DNA from: Nitrospirota bacterium
GTDB lineage: Bacteria; Nitrospirota; Leptospirillia; Leptospirillales; Leptospirillaceae
Assembly (NCBI GenBank): GCA_021820445.1
Contig: JAKADN010000003.1
Location: forward strand, 1 to 64,000
Direction: 5' to 3'
DNA: 64,000 nucleotides
Positions 30,393 to 40,864 of this stretch are shown one piece after another. The position numbers and the translations under genes are program-made. The stretch's first letter is position 1, and every line of letters starts with the position of its first letter. The notes beneath the pieces were generated by a model, which searched no databases, had not been told where the DNA came from, and saw only the letters and a program-made list of their open reading frames with translations.

Positions 30393-31679
30393 TCAGATGA
30401 TTTCCCGAAGCCAGTTCCAGATCCTGACACCGGACGAGGCCGTCGGGCCTTTTCTCGGTTCTTGCGATTCCTGGAAAGGGGCGTCTTCCCGGTGGGGGAG
30501 ATCCTGAGGTCCCCACTGATCCCTCGCAAAATAAAGGAGGCCAATGGCCGATGCGAACTCGGGAGCGGAGGCCTGATCAACCAGGCCCTGGACGCGCAGA
30601 CCGGTTTGTCCGACGGAAACGGGCATCTCGAAGATCTTTTCCGCAAACGGCACAATGTTCGGCATCCGGGCGACGCCCCCCACAAGGACGACTCCCCGGG
30701 CGAGGAAGGCGTTCTGGCGCATCCGGTCCAGGTCTCCCTTGACGCGCGTCAAAATTTCCTCGAGCCTTGCCTCGACGACCTCCCGAACCTGGGTCCTGCG
30801 GAGAGAACCTTGCGGACTTTCCTCGGAAACGGGGGGGTTCGTTGCCCCCTCCTCTTCCGGAGCCTCAGGAGGCGTAGACTGCCCCGGGGAGCTGAAAACC
30901 TCCTTTTTGATCCGCTCTGCCTCGGACTGGGAAATCCGCATGACTGCGGCCAGGTCCTTCGTCATGGCCGCTCCCCCCAAAGGAATGATGCGGACCCCGG
31001 AGAGGGCGCCGTTCTGATAAAGAACCATCCCAGTTGTTCCACCCCCGATATCGACGACGCACACCCCAAGCTCCTTGTCGTCCTCGGTCAGAACTGCCCG
31101 CGCACTTGCAAGAGGCTGCAGAACGAGGTCTCCGTCACGAACCGTGAGCCCGGACCTTTCAACACTTCGCTTGAGGTTTGCGAGCACCATGTCGGAACCC
31201 CGGATGACATGGACCAGTGCCTCCAGACGGGCCCCCACCATTCCGACGGGATTCACGATGCCTCCCTGTTCATCGATCCGGTAGGACTTGGGAATGGTGT
31301 GGAGAAGTTCGGAGGACTGACAGCCCATCATCGTTCGGGCTTCCTGCAAGATCCTGTCGATATCCGTCGCCAGGACCTCCCGGTCCTTGAGGGCGATCAT
31401 CACCCGCTGGTCCTGGCCGTCGATCTCGCCTCCCGCGAATCCGACAACGACACGGGAAACGGGACAGCTCGCCTTCCGGACCGCGACGTCGACCGCCTTC
31501 CGGATGGCCGCCACCGTCTGCTGCACATCCACAATCGTCCCGTTCCTGATGCCGTTTTGTGTCGATGCGGTCCCGATCCCGACGATCTCGAACCGGTCGT
31601 CATCGATGGCCTGCCCCAATACGGCACACACCTTTGTCGAACCCAAATCAATGGCTGCAAATACTGGTTGATCCGTCAT
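30393..31679 (-). CDS. ftsA: Cell division protein FtsA
   Basis: FAAIDLGSTKVCAVLG; VVDIGGGTTGMVLY; VLVGGVARMPNI. Confidence 0.95.
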   Translation of the reverse strand: MTDQPVFAAIDLGSTKVCAVLGQAIDDDRFEIVGIGTASTQNGIRNGTIVDVQQTVAAIRKAVDVAVRKASCPVSRVVVGFAGGEIDGQDQRVMIALKDREVLATDIDRILQEARTMMGCQSSELLHTIPKSYRIDEQGGIVNPVGMVGARLEALVHVIRGSDMVLANLKRSVERSGLTVRDGDLVLQPLASARAVLTEDDKELGVCVVDIGGGTTGMVLYQNGALSGVRIIPLGGAAMTKDLAAVMRISQSEAERIKKEVFSSPGQSTPPEAPEEEGATNPPVSEESPQGSLRRTQVREVVEARLEEILTRVKGDLDRMRQNAFLARGVVLVGGVARMPNIVPFAEKIFEMPVSVGQTGLRVQGLVDQASAPEFASAIGLLYFARDQWGPQDLPHREDAPFQESQEPRKGPTASSGVRIWNWLREII

Positions 31680-31794
31680 CTGATGCCTCTGTCTCCCCTG
31701 AAAATTTAAAGTGCCCGCCCGGCTCTTCCCGAAGCCTGCCCATTTTCTCACAACGGGGGAAGTGTCTCAACAGATCGAAACGGAAAGGATCCCC

Positions 31795-32640
31795 TCAGGA
31801 ACGGCCTTCTTTTTTCCCGGAATGGGAAGAGGAAGGGGTGTGATTTTCCAGAGTTGGACGAAGAATCAGCATTCCCTTGAAGCGCAGGTCGATGCCTTCG
31901 GGGAGCTTGCCGGTGGCCAGGACGCCGGACTTTTTCAGATAGGCGCGGAAAAGGTGGAACGGTGCACAGCCGAGATCCGTTCCCAACAGGAGCACCGGCA
32001 GATTATGGGCGGGGTAGAAGCGAACTTCATGGGGCCCGTTCAGGCTGAACCACTGCCCCGAGGGTGCCCCTTCCGAGCGGCATTTACGAACAGTCTCGAT
32101 GGTGCGGACCAGACGTATTCCGGTCGGGCGGGTCAGGGGGGAGCGCACGATGACCTGGGGGAGAGCCCCCGTCCCCGGATAGGACCGCCCCATGAGAGAG
32201 AGCCCCTGCGCGTTCAGATAGGAAACCCTTGCAGGGACGGCCGTCGCCAGAGGCGCCTGAAAAGCCATGAGACCGTAGGCCGGGCGCAAGAGGCCCACCG
32301 GCGTCCACACCTTGACGCGAACGACGCGTCCTGTTCCAGGAAGATCCTTTTCACTGACGGACTCGATCCAGGGATGGGACTCTTTCAGCCTTTCGAGGGG
32401 TTCCCGGTCCAGATAGGGCAAGGTGCGGTACCGCACACGCGAAAGCCATCCGGCGACGAGTTCTCTGTCAAGAACTTCCGGGCCAAGGATCGTGACCGTG
32501 AAAGAGCGGGCCGGAGAGTGAAAGAGTCCCCGGAGAAAAAATCCTCCCCACAAGAGCCAGAAGAGAAGAAGAAGAATGTATCGGCCAGATCCGGGCCTCA
32601 GGAAGGAGGGTTTCCCCGGCCCGGAATCCCCTGTTCCCAT
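31795..32640 (-). CDS. ftsQ: Cell division protein FtsQ/DivIB
   Basis: Single TM plus POTRA-like region; position between ddl and ftsA. Confidence 0.85.
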   Translation of the reverse strand: MGTGDSGPGKPSFLRPGSGRYILLLLFWLLWGGFFLRGLFHSPARSFTVTILGPEVLDRELVAGWLSRVRYRTLPYLDREPLERLKESHPWIESVSEKDLPGTGRVVRVKVWTPVGLLRPAYGLMAFQAPLATAVPARVSYLNAQGLSLMGRSYPGTGALPQVIVRSPLTRPTGIRLVRTIETVRKCRSEGAPSGQWFSLNGPHEVRFYPAHNLPVLLLGTDLGCAPFHLFRAYLKKSGVLATGKLPEGIDLRFKGMLILRPTLENHTPSSSHSGKKEGRS

Positions 32641-33617
32641 CAGAGGCCGGCATGGACAGTGGAGCGCTCCCCGTCAAGGCGGGCTGTCCACAGGAGCTCC
32701 AGAAGAAGATCGGTAAAAGTGAGTCCTGCGTGGGAGGCGATTTCCGGCAACAGGGAGGTCGGAGTCAGCCCCGGAAGGGTGTTCACCTCGAGAACGACGA
32801 AGACCCCTTCCTCGTTCAGGATCGTATCGAGACGACTGGTCCCCCGAAGCTCGAGGATCCGGTGGGCCTCCAGCGTCGACTCGGCCAGCTCGCTCAGGAG
32901 GGTGTCGGAGAGGGGTGCCGGACAAATATGGCGGGAGGCCCCGGGCGAGTATTTTGAGGCATAGGTATAGAACGGTTCGGCGTTTCCCGGAATAATCTCG
33001 ATGGCCCCGAGAAAGCGGTCGGACAGAACGGCCGACTGGATTTCCCTTCCGCGGATGCATTGCTCGATCAGGACCCACGGAGAATACTCGCCCGCGAGAG
33101 TGACCGCCTGGGCGAGCTCCTCGCGGCGCTCGATCCGACGGACCCCGATGGAGGATCCTCCGGACTCCGGCTTGACCATGTAGGGCGGGTCGAAGGAGAC
33201 GCTGTCGGCACGGAAGTCCGATCCTATCCTGTGGGCATAGGTCAGCGGAACGGCAAGTCCCCTCTCCCGGAAGAGGGCTCGCGAACGCATCTTGGACATC
33301 CCGATCGCCGACCCGAGCACGCCGGAGCCGGTATAGGGAATTTTCATAATTTCAAGAAAACCCTGGAGCGTCCCGTTTTCCCCCGCGCCACCATGGGTGG
33401 CGAGAAAGGCCACATCCGGAGCAAATTCAGAAAGAGTCATCGCCAGAGTCCGGTCTGCTTCGAGCTCCCGGACTTCAAATCCTGCCTGGACAAGGGCTCC
33501 GGAGACAGCCTTTGAGGAAACCCTTGATACCTGAGCCTCCTCTGATTCTCCACCACAGAGAACCGCCACCTTCCTGATTCCTTTTTCCTTGAGCATTGCC
33601 TGCGTTATGCGTTCCAC
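32640..33617 (-). CDS. ddl: D-alanine--D-alanine ligase
   Basis: VAVLCGGESEEAQVS; ATHGGAGENGTLQGFLE; VLEVNTLPGLTPTSLLPEIA. Confidence 0.95.
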   Translation of the reverse strand: MERITQAMLKEKGIRKVAVLCGGESEEAQVSRVSSKAVSGALVQAGFEVRELEADRTLAMTLSEFAPDVAFLATHGGAGENGTLQGFLEIMKIPYTGSGVLGSAIGMSKMRSRALFRERGLAVPLTYAHRIGSDFRADSVSFDPPYMVKPESGGSSIGVRRIERREELAQAVTLAGEYSPWVLIEQCIRGREIQSAVLSDRFLGAIEIIPGNAEPFYTYASKYSPGASRHICPAPLSDTLLSELAESTLEAHRILELRGTSRLDTILNEEGVFVVLEVNTLPGLTPTSLLPEIASHAGLTFTDLLLELLWTARLDGERSTVHAGL

Positions 33618-34564
33618 ATTCTCACCTCAGGTTCCAGAACCACACCCCAATGCTCCCTGACCCGCTGGGCCACGTACTCCAAAAGATCCCGAAATTCCCG
33701 TTCGGATCCACCGCCCGTATTGACAAAAAAATTGGCATGGCGGAGAGAAACCATGATTCCTCCCCGTCGCTCGCCCTTGAGACCCGCCTCCTCGATGAGT
33801 CGGCCTGCCGTATACCCCTCCGGTCCATCGCCGGGGTTTCTGAAAACGGATCCCAGGCTCGGCTCTTCAAGCGGCTGCGTTCGTTTCCTGTAGTCGAGAT
33901 GACGGGTCAGGAGCGCCAGACAGACTTCAGGAGCGGTGCATGGACCCGACAGAAGCGCTCCCAGGAGCACGCTTCCCCTCGGAAGGCTTTCCTGAGCGGA
34001 GGCGGCCATGCTTTGGTCCTGGCGGCCGGAAAAACACGAGGTCCGGTATCCGTATCCCAGTCTCTCCGCAGAAATTGTCTCGACAGTGCCAGAAGGAGTC
34101 ATGACGGTCACGCTCTTGCAGAGATCCGACCATTCCCGTCCCCCTGCCCCCGCATTCATGACGGCGGCGCCGCCCACCGTTCCGGGAATTCCGGAGAGAA
34201 ACTCAAAGCCTCCGACTCCCCGTCTGGCCGCTTCGCGGGCGAGGGCCGGCAGGGGATATCCCGCCTCGGCATAAACCTCCCCCTCCTCCGTCCAGCGGCA
34301 AGCCGATGCCCAATCGCCGGGTTCGAAACGGACAAGCGTTCCTTCAATTCCCTGGTCAGGAAAGAGGATATTGCTTCCCCGGCCGGAGAAGACAAGAGGG
34401 CCGGGGAGTTTGTTCCGGCTCTTAAGGTCAAAGACCTCTTCCATCTCTTCGGCTGAGGAGACGCAGACGACCGAGGAGATCGGTCCTCCGATCCGGATCG
34501 AGGAATAACGGCTCAGACGTTCACGGGATCGGATTCGCGGGCGACGAGTGAGACTGGCTCCCAC
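33605..34564 (-). CDS. murB: UDP-N-acetylenolpyruvoylglucosamine reductase
   Basis: SIRIGGPISSVV; FEFLSGIPGTVGGAAVMNAGAGG; SLGSVFRNP. Confidence 0.94.
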   Translation of the reverse strand: MGASLTRRPRIRSRERLSRYSSIRIGGPISSVVCVSSAEEMEEVFDLKSRNKLPGPLVFSGRGSNILFPDQGIEGTLVRFEPGDWASACRWTEEGEVYAEAGYPLPALAREAARRGVGGFEFLSGIPGTVGGAAVMNAGAGGREWSDLCKSVTVMTPSGTVETISAERLGYGYRTSCFSGRQDQSMAASAQESLPRGSVLLGALLSGPCTAPEVCLALLTRHLDYRKRTQPLEEPSLGSVFRNPGDGPEGYTAGRLIEEAGLKGERRGGIMVSLRHANFFVNTGGGSEREFRDLLEYVAQRVREHWGVVLEPEVRMWNA

Positions 34565-35979
34565 AGAAGAAATTCCTTTCCAAGACGCGTGATGTCCCCT
34601 GCCCCAAGAGTCAGGAGCAGGTCACCCGGCTTCAACAGGGAGAGCAGTCGGGTCATCCAGCATTCGCGGCGAGGCTCATAGTCGACCTTTTCTCCCCAGC
34701 GATCTCTCATCTTGTGGTAAAGGGCCTCCCCGGCCACTCCCGGAATCGGCTCTTCTCCCGCGGCATAGATCTCCGTCACCAAAATTCTGTCGGCATCCCC
34801 GAAGGCTTCGACGAAAGCGTTCTGGAGATCCCTGACCCGGGTGAAACGATGGGGCTGAAAAACGGCGACGATTCGGCGCTTCGGATAGGCCTGCCGGGCC
34901 GCAGAGAGGGTTGCACGGATCTCTGTGGGGTGATGGCCGTAATCATCCACCACAAGGACCCCGTCTTTTTCGCCGAGGATCGTGAAGCGCCTTCCGACGC
35001 TGACGAAGCCGGCGAGGGCCCTTTGCATCGTTTCCGGAGATATTTCAAGACAGGTTCCGACGCAGATTGCGGCCAGGGCGTTCAGAACGTTGTGGATGCC
35101 GGGGACCTTCAGGGAAAAACGTCCCCAGAAGGCTCCGTCGACCAGGACGTCGAAAGCCGATCCCACCCCTTCGAAGGCGATATTCACCGCCCTGACGCGC
35201 GCCTCCTGGGAGAGGCCATAGGTCAGTGGGACGGTGGAGAGTCGCGAGACAACGGAGACGATTCCCGGATCATCGATGCACAGAACCCCGATCCCCCCGA
35301 CTTCTCCCGCATCGAGGTATGTGGCAAAGGCCTCGACGAGCGTCTCGAAGGTTCCGTAAAAGTCCATATGCTCGCGGTCGATGTTTGTCACGACCCGGAT
35401 CCGGGGTTCGAGCTTCAGGAATGATCCGTCGCTTTCGTCCGCTTCCGTGACAAAATAGGGCGACTTCCCGACAAGGGCGCACCCCGGGAAGGTGCTGACC
35501 TTTCCTCCCACGACGCAGGTCGGGTCCAATCCGGCCGCGAGAAGAACCGTGGCGATCATCGAAGTTGTGGTCGTCTTTCCATGAGAGCCGGTCACTGCGA
35601 TCCCGAAGGCGGAATTCAAAAGCTCCGCCAAAATGTCTCCCCGGTGAACGACGGGAATTCCTCGCGTGATGGCCGCCGTCCATTCCGGATTTCCCGGCTT
35701 GATCGCAGAGGACACGACGACGCGGGAGACGTCGTTCATGTGGGAGGCCGCGTGGCCTTCCATGATGGTCGCCCCTTTTTCTGCCAACCGCCGGGTGCAG
35801 TCGTTCGCTCCGATGTCCGAGCCCGAAACGGCCACGCCTCTTTCCAGAAGGATTTCGGCAATGGGAGCCATTCCCGCCCCGCCAATTCCGATAAAATGGA
35901 CCTTCTTTCCCGTTTTCTTGCGCATCGCGCCCTCCGAGGTTTCTTCCACTATTGTAACGGATTGACCCTCATGTTCCAA
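34513..35979 (-). CDS. murC: UDP-N-acetylmuramate--L-alanine ligase
   Basis: VHFIGIGGAGMAPIAEIL; VTGSHGKTTTTSMIA; DDYGHHPTEIRATL. Confidence 0.96.
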   Translation of the reverse strand: MEHEGQSVTIVEETSEGAMRKKTGKKVHFIGIGGAGMAPIAEILLERGVAVSGSDIGANDCTRRLAEKGATIMEGHAASHMNDVSRVVVSSAIKPGNPEWTAAITRGIPVVHRGDILAELLNSAFGIAVTGSHGKTTTTSMIATVLLAAGLDPTCVVGGKVSTFPGCALVGKSPYFVTEADESDGSFLKLEPRIRVVTNIDREHMDFYGTFETLVEAFATYLDAGEVGGIGVLCIDDPGIVSVVSRLSTVPLTYGLSQEARVRAVNIAFEGVGSAFDVLVDGAFWGRFSLKVPGIHNVLNALAAICVGTCLEISPETMQRALAGFVSVGRRFTILGEKDGVLVVDDYGHHPTEIRATLSAARQAYPKRRIVAVFQPHRFTRVRDLQNAFVEAFGDADRILVTEIYAAGEEPIPGVAGEALYHKMRDRWGEKVDYEPRRECWMTRLLSLLKPGDLLLTLGAGDITRLGKEFLLWEPVSLVARESDPVNV

Positions 35980-36016
35980 GATGATCCATAATACACAGAG
36001 TAAGAATCAAATATAT

Positions 36017-37099
36017 TTATATAACAGTCTTTTCCAATGCCTGGAGCCACTCTTCCGCCGGAACCGCCGGAGAGAGACGCCATGCATTCCTTGCGGTTGC
36101 GAACAACTCCTCCCTGCCCATGAGAATTCGGGCGAGATCTTTGGCGCAGGCCGCAGGATCCTCGAGACGATCCTCCCGCCAGAACCATCCCCCGCCCTCC
36201 TTTGCGAGGGAAAGGGCATTCATCTCCTGGTGTCCCCCGGCCGAATGGGGAAAGGGGATGTAGATCGCCGGGGTTCCCGATCCGGTCAACTCCGCAATGG
36301 TCATGGCTCCCGCCCGGGCAATGACCAGGGTCTGGGCCGAAAGCAGGCCCGAGATCCCCGGAAGAAATCCCTCCACCCGGGCCGAAAGCCCGAGGTTTCG
36401 GTAGCTCTCCCGCGTCTCCTCCAGCCACCGCTCCCCGCTCTGGTGCAATATCTCTATCGGTCCGACAGAGGTATTTCTCAATTCCCCGATTATTTCCGGA
36501 ATTTTCCGGTTGATGGCCCGGGCACCCTGACTCCCTCCCATGACCAGGATTTTGGGAGGATTTCTGAAAAAACGCTCCGGGAGAGGGGCTGGCCCACGGA
36601 CGCCGGGAGCCACGGGAATTCCCCCCCCTTTTTGTCCCTGCTCCCCCGCAACGACAGTCCGAACGGCCAGGGGCCTGAGAAGCCGGTTCGCCAGCCCGGG
36701 AACCCTGTTGGGCTCGAGGAGAACAACGGGTATCCCGCGAATGCGCGCGGCCAGCACGACGGGGACCTGCACATAGCCCCCGGTTCCGATCACGAGATCG
36801 GGATGGCTCTCGGTCAAGACCTTGATGGCCGAAGGGATGCCACCTGCCATTTTTCGAAGTCCCGCCAGCTTCCCGGACAAACTCTTTCCGACGAAGCCGC
36901 CAGAGCTGACCGGGAAGAACGGAATGCGGGCCCTCTCTGCCAGCCGGGCCTCGAGACTCCCGTCTCCCCCTGCATAGAAAACGGGGGCGTTCGCCCGCTC
37001 GCGATGCGCACGGGCAATCTCGATGGCCGGGATGACATGCCCTCCCGTCCCTCCTCCCGTCACCAAAAGCCGGGATCCCGCGTGATAGAGTGCACCCAA
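36017..37099 (-). CDS. murG: UDP-GlcNAc:lipid II GlcNAc transferase MurG
   Basis: LVTGGGTGGHVIPAIEIA; MGGSQGARAIN; GAMTIAEL. Confidence 0.95.
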   Translation of the reverse strand: MGALYHAGSRLLVTGGGTGGHVIPAIEIARAHRERANAPVFYAGGDGSLEARLAERARIPFFPVSSGGFVGKSLSGKLAGLRKMAGGIPSAIKVLTESHPDLVIGTGGYVQVPVVLAARIRGIPVVLLEPNRVPGLANRLLRPLAVRTVVAGEQGQKGGGIPVAPGVRGPAPLPERFFRNPPKILVMGGSQGARAINRKIPEIIGELRNTSVGPIEILHQSGERWLEETRESYRNLGLSARVEGFLPGISGLLSAQTLVIARAGAMTIAELTGSGTPAIYIPFPHSAGGHQEMNALSLAKEGGGWFWREDRLEDPAACAKDLARILMGREELFATARNAWRLSPAVPAEEWLQALEKTVI

Positions 37100-37102
37100 G
37101 AA

Positions 37103-38308
37103 CTAGGCCTTTCCTTCACCTTCCGGGACGGAATCCCCGGAGGTCGTCCTGTACCGTGAAACGGAAAGAATGATCCCGATCGCCCATGCATTTGCAAGAA
37201 GGGAGGACCCTCCGAAGCTCATGAAGGGAAGGGGAATCCCCTTTGTCGGGAAGACACCGGTCACGACACCGAGGTTCATCAGGGCTTCGAGAACGACCGA
37301 CAGGGTCAGCCCCTGAACCAGGATGCGACCAAGAAAATCCGGAGAGCGGGCCGCGACGCGCATCCCGAGATAGAAGATCCCGCCGAAAACGGCCACAACG
37401 GCCACGGACCAGAAGAAGCCGAGCTCTTCGCCCACCAGGGCGAAGATAAAGTCCGTTCCCGGCTCCGGAAGGACTCCTCCCCCGATCCAGTCATGGCCAA
37501 GACCCTGCCCCCAGAGCCCTCCGGAGCCGATCGCGACGAGACTCTGGCCCAACTGGGTCCCGAGGAGGGAGGCCGGTCGGTGGGTCTGGGAAAAGTTGTG
37601 GAACCGGGCGAGGGCGTAGGCGTGGTGGAAGAGGAAGAGCCCCGCCGCCACGGCGAGCCCCAGGACTAGGACGCCCAGCTGTCGCATTGACACGCCCGCC
37701 AGGAACAGCATGGCTCCGATGACGATGACGATGAACAGGTCCGAACCGAAGTCCGGTTCGTGGAGGATGATGGCCAGGTAGGGAAGCATCAGGAAGGCAA
37801 ATCCCAGGGCCTTCGGGAGCCGCATGACCAGAGGGCGGTCATCCTGAACCTTTTGCTCTATCCGCTCCCGGGAAAGAAGCGCGGCCATCAGGATCACCAG
37901 GATTACGCGTGCGAGTTCGGAGGGTTGCAGCGTCAGGAAACCGAGGTGAACCCAGCGGCGGGCCCCGTTCAGGACAATCCCCACGTGCGGAACCATCAGA
38001 AGAAGAAGGGCAAAAAGGCCCGCACCCCAGAGGGGGAGCCGTCGCCGGGTCCACACATGGTAATCGACCCGGGAGACCGCGAACATGACCACCAGCGCAA
38101 GCGCCGTCGAAAGGATCTGCCGCGTGAAGAGCTGATAGGGAGACTTGAGGGCGAGGCGGGCGGACATGACCAGCGCCACTCCCAGCATCATCAGGAGAAA
38201 GACCAGAATCGCCAGGGCCCCGTCCATCGCACCCGACGGAGCGGGGAGGGGGGTCGGATGAAGTCGATCGCCGTTCCTGTCAGCCTTCGTGTCGATGATC
38301 GGGTGCAC
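37103..38308 (-). CDS. ftsW: Lipid II polymerase/flippase family FtsW (start possibly 38227)
   Basis: Polytopic SEDS protein; GIPLPFMSFGGSSLLANAWAIG. Confidence 0.94.
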   Translation of the reverse strand: MHPIIDTKADRNGDRLHPTPLPAPSGAMDGALAILVFLLMMLGVALVMSARLALKSPYQLFTRQILSTALALVVMFAVSRVDYHVWTRRRLPLWGAGLFALLLLMVPHVGIVLNGARRWVHLGFLTLQPSELARVILVILMAALLSRERIEQKVQDDRPLVMRLPKALGFAFLMLPYLAIILHEPDFGSDLFIVIVIGAMLFLAGVSMRQLGVLVLGLAVAAGLFLFHHAYALARFHNFSQTHRPASLLGTQLGQSLVAIGSGGLWGQGLGHDWIGGGVLPEPGTDFIFALVGEELGFFWSVAVVAVFGGIFYLGMRVAARSPDFLGRILVQGLTLSVVLEALMNLGVVTGVFPTKGIPLPFMSFGGSSLLANAWAIGIILSVSRYRTTSGDSVPEGEGKA

Positions 38309-39776
38309 GCCGGCTCCTTTCTCCTCCGAACTGTTCTTCTAGTCGCCTGACCGCGTCCCGGAACCGGTCTCCGCGTTCCTCATACCCGTGGAACATGTCG
38401 TAGCTTGAGCAGGCGGGAGACAGAAGAACGGTCTCCCCCGAATCGGCGACTGAAAATGCGCGGGCGACCGCCTCGTAGAAGTCCGATGCTTCTTCCACCG
38501 CCACATAAGGAGAAAGTTCCTGTCGGATCTTTTCGCGCGCCTCCCCGAGGACCACCACTTCCTTGACATGACGCCGGATCCCCGGAACAAGCGGCAGATA
38601 GGATCCTCCCTTGTCGCGGCCTCCCATGATCAGGACGGTGTTCGGTTTCTCCGCATCGGAAAGTCCGGCCAGCGCAGCCTCGACCGCCCCGACATTCGTC
38701 GCTTTCGAATCATTGACGAAGGTCACCCCCCGGACCGTGCCGATCCTCTCCATCCGGTGCGGAAGGCCCGTGAATGTGGCGATTCCGCGTTCCAGGAGTT
38801 CCATCGGGACCATCCGTCCTTGTCCCTCAAGAAAAAGGAGCACGGCCAGAAGGGAAAATCCGAGATTCTGTTGATTTCCGCCTCCCGACAACAGGAATTT
38901 TTCCGTGGAGATAGGGCGTCCTGGGGATATACCCGTCACACCCGCGATCTCCATCCGGTCCGGAAGAATCCGGAGAACGGGCGCTTCGCCGAAATCGGCC
39001 CCGGATGCGTCCCCCCGGATGACAAAAGCCGCTCTGGCTGAGCCGATGGAACGTCCGGTCCGGTAATCCTCCTGATCTCCGTTCCAGATCACCGTCGTAT
39101 CCGGACCGAAAAGGGAGACGGCCCTCATCTTGGCCCCCCGGTACAGCGAGTACTCTCCGTAGCGGTCAAGGTGATCGGGCGTGATGTTGAGCAGGAGATA
39201 AAGAGCCGGAGAGAAGGACTGCATCGATTCTGTCTGGAAGCTCGAAACCTCGATGACCCCGACATCGTACGGAGAGGGTCGGCCCTTTCCGAGCGCCTCC
39301 CGGACATTCCGGACTCCCTCCGACAGGGGGGTTCCGAAGTTCCCGCCGACGAAGGGCTTCCATCCCGCTTCCGTGAGGAGATGGGCCACGAGGGCCGTCG
39401 TGGTGGACTTTCCGTTCGTTCCAGCAATCGCGATGATGGGGTGGGGCCAGAGGGAGGCCGCCCACTCGAGCTCTCCCCGAACCTGCGGAAGCGGCGGTGC
39501 CACCACCTCTCCGGACCAGCGGATCGGGGGAATGCCCGGACTCACCAGGACGGGGGAGGACCATTCCCGGATCCAGGGTCCGATCTTCCTGTCGGAGAGA
39601 ATCCGTCCCCCATGACGTCTGAGAGCCTCCCACGGAGGTGTCGAAAAGGCTCCGGGATCATCGTCGACCACCGAGACGGACGCCCCGAGATCAAGGGCCA
39701 GATTCGCGGCGGCGAGTCCCGAACGCCCCCCGCCAACCACCAGCACATCCGACCCCCTGCCGATAAATCCTTCCAT
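38280..39776 (-). CDS. murD: UDP-N-acetylmuramoylalanine--D-glutamate ligase
   Basis: VVGGGRSGLAAANLA; IAGTNGKSTTTALVAHLL; FVNDSKATNVGAVEAAL. Confidence 0.95.
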   Translation of the reverse strand: MEGFIGRGSDVLVVGGGRSGLAAANLALDLGASVSVVDDDPGAFSTPPWEALRRHGGRILSDRKIGPWIREWSSPVLVSPGIPPIRWSGEVVAPPLPQVRGELEWAASLWPHPIIAIAGTNGKSTTTALVAHLLTEAGWKPFVGGNFGTPLSEGVRNVREALGKGRPSPYDVGVIEVSSFQTESMQSFSPALYLLLNITPDHLDRYGEYSLYRGAKMRAVSLFGPDTTVIWNGDQEDYRTGRSIGSARAAFVIRGDASGADFGEAPVLRILPDRMEIAGVTGISPGRPISTEKFLLSGGGNQQNLGFSLLAVLLFLEGQGRMVPMELLERGIATFTGLPHRMERIGTVRGVTFVNDSKATNVGAVEAALAGLSDAEKPNTVLIMGGRDKGGSYLPLVPGIRRHVKEVVVLGEAREKIRQELSPYVAVEEASDFYEAVARAFSVADSGETVLLSPACSSYDMFHGYEERGDRFRDAVRRLEEQFGGERSRRAPDHRHEG

Positions 39777-39787
39777 GGCTCCTCCCC

Positions 39788-40861
39788 CTATCGGAGCTTG
39801 AATGTCGAAAGCGCGATCAGCGCCAGAACCACCGAGACGATCCAGAAACGGACGATGACCTTGGGCTCGGAGACGCCCCCCAGCTCAAAGTGATGATGGA
39901 TGGGGGCCATCCGGAAGATCCGCTTTTTCCTGAGCTTGTAGGAGCCGACCTGCAGGATGACGGAAAGGGCCTCCGCCACAAACACCCCGCCGACGATCAG
40001 GAGAAGCAGCTCCTGGCGCGTGACGATCGCGGCCATGCCGATCGCCCCCCCGATGGCCAGAGATCCCGTATCTCCCATGAATACCTGGGCCGGATAGGTG
40101 TTGAACCACAGGAATCCCAGAGCGGCCCCCACCATCGCCCCCATGACCACGGCGAGCTCCCCGGCCCCCGGAACCTCGAGAATTTTCAGATAGGTGGCAA
40201 AAAGATGGTGCCCCACGAGGTAGCTGATCACCACGAAGGAAAGGCTCACGACGATCGTGGGGCCGATGGCCAGTCCATCGAGACCGTCGGTCAGGTTCAC
40301 GGCGTTCGCGGTCCCGACCAGCACCAGAACCAGAAAAGGTACAAAGAAGGCCCCCAGGGCGGGATTCAGGGTCTTGAAGAAGGGAACCACGATCCGGGTA
40401 TCGCCTGGAAGAGTACTCAGAAACCATAAGGACAGGAAAAGGGCCACGCCGATCTGAAGAGAGAACTTCTGACGGGCGGACAATCCTTTCGATCTCTTTC
40501 TGACGACCTTCAGGTAATCGTCCGCGAAACCGATCGCCCCGTTCGCCAGGAAACTGGCCACGACCATCCAGACGTACCGATTGGTGAGGTCGGCCCAGAG
40601 CAGAACGGAAAACAAAAGCGAGCCGGTAATGAGGACCCCCCCCATCGTCGGGGTTCCTTTTTTGGAAAGATGGCTTTGGGGACCGTCGTCACGAACCTCC
40701 TGTCCGATCTGGAGCCGCCGGAGGGCCCGGATCAGGAGGGGTCCCATCAGAAGGGCAAAGGCAAGGGCCGTCAGGGTGGCGTAGATCGAGCGAAAGGTGA
40801 TGTACCGGAATACATTGAGGACCGGGACCATGTGATGGAGGTAGAATAGCTGATAAAGCAC
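39788..40861 (-). CDS. mraY: Phospho-N-acetylmuramoyl-pentapeptide-transferase
   Basis: [38 protein letters not shown]. Confidence 0.97.
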   Translation of the reverse strand: MLYQLFYLHHMVPVLNVFRYITFRSIYATLTALAFALLMGPLLIRALRRLQIGQEVRDDGPQSHLSKKGTPTMGGVLITGSLLFSVLLWADLTNRYVWMVVASFLANGAIGFADDYLKVVRKRSKGLSARQKFSLQIGVALFLSLWFLSTLPGDTRIVVPFFKTLNPALGAFFVPFLVLVLVGTANAVNLTDGLDGLAIGPTIVVSLSFVVISYLVGHHLFATYLKILEVPGAGELAVVMGAMVGAALGFLWFNTYPAQVFMGDTGSLAIGGAIGMAAIVTRQELLLLIVGGVFVAEALSVILQVGSYKLRKKRIFRMAPIHHHFELGGVSEPKVIVRFWIVSVVLALIALSTFKLR

Positions 40862-40864
40862 GGC

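Noticed and set aside
30330-31709. 459-aa plus-strand ORF
   Set aside because: Antisense to ftsA
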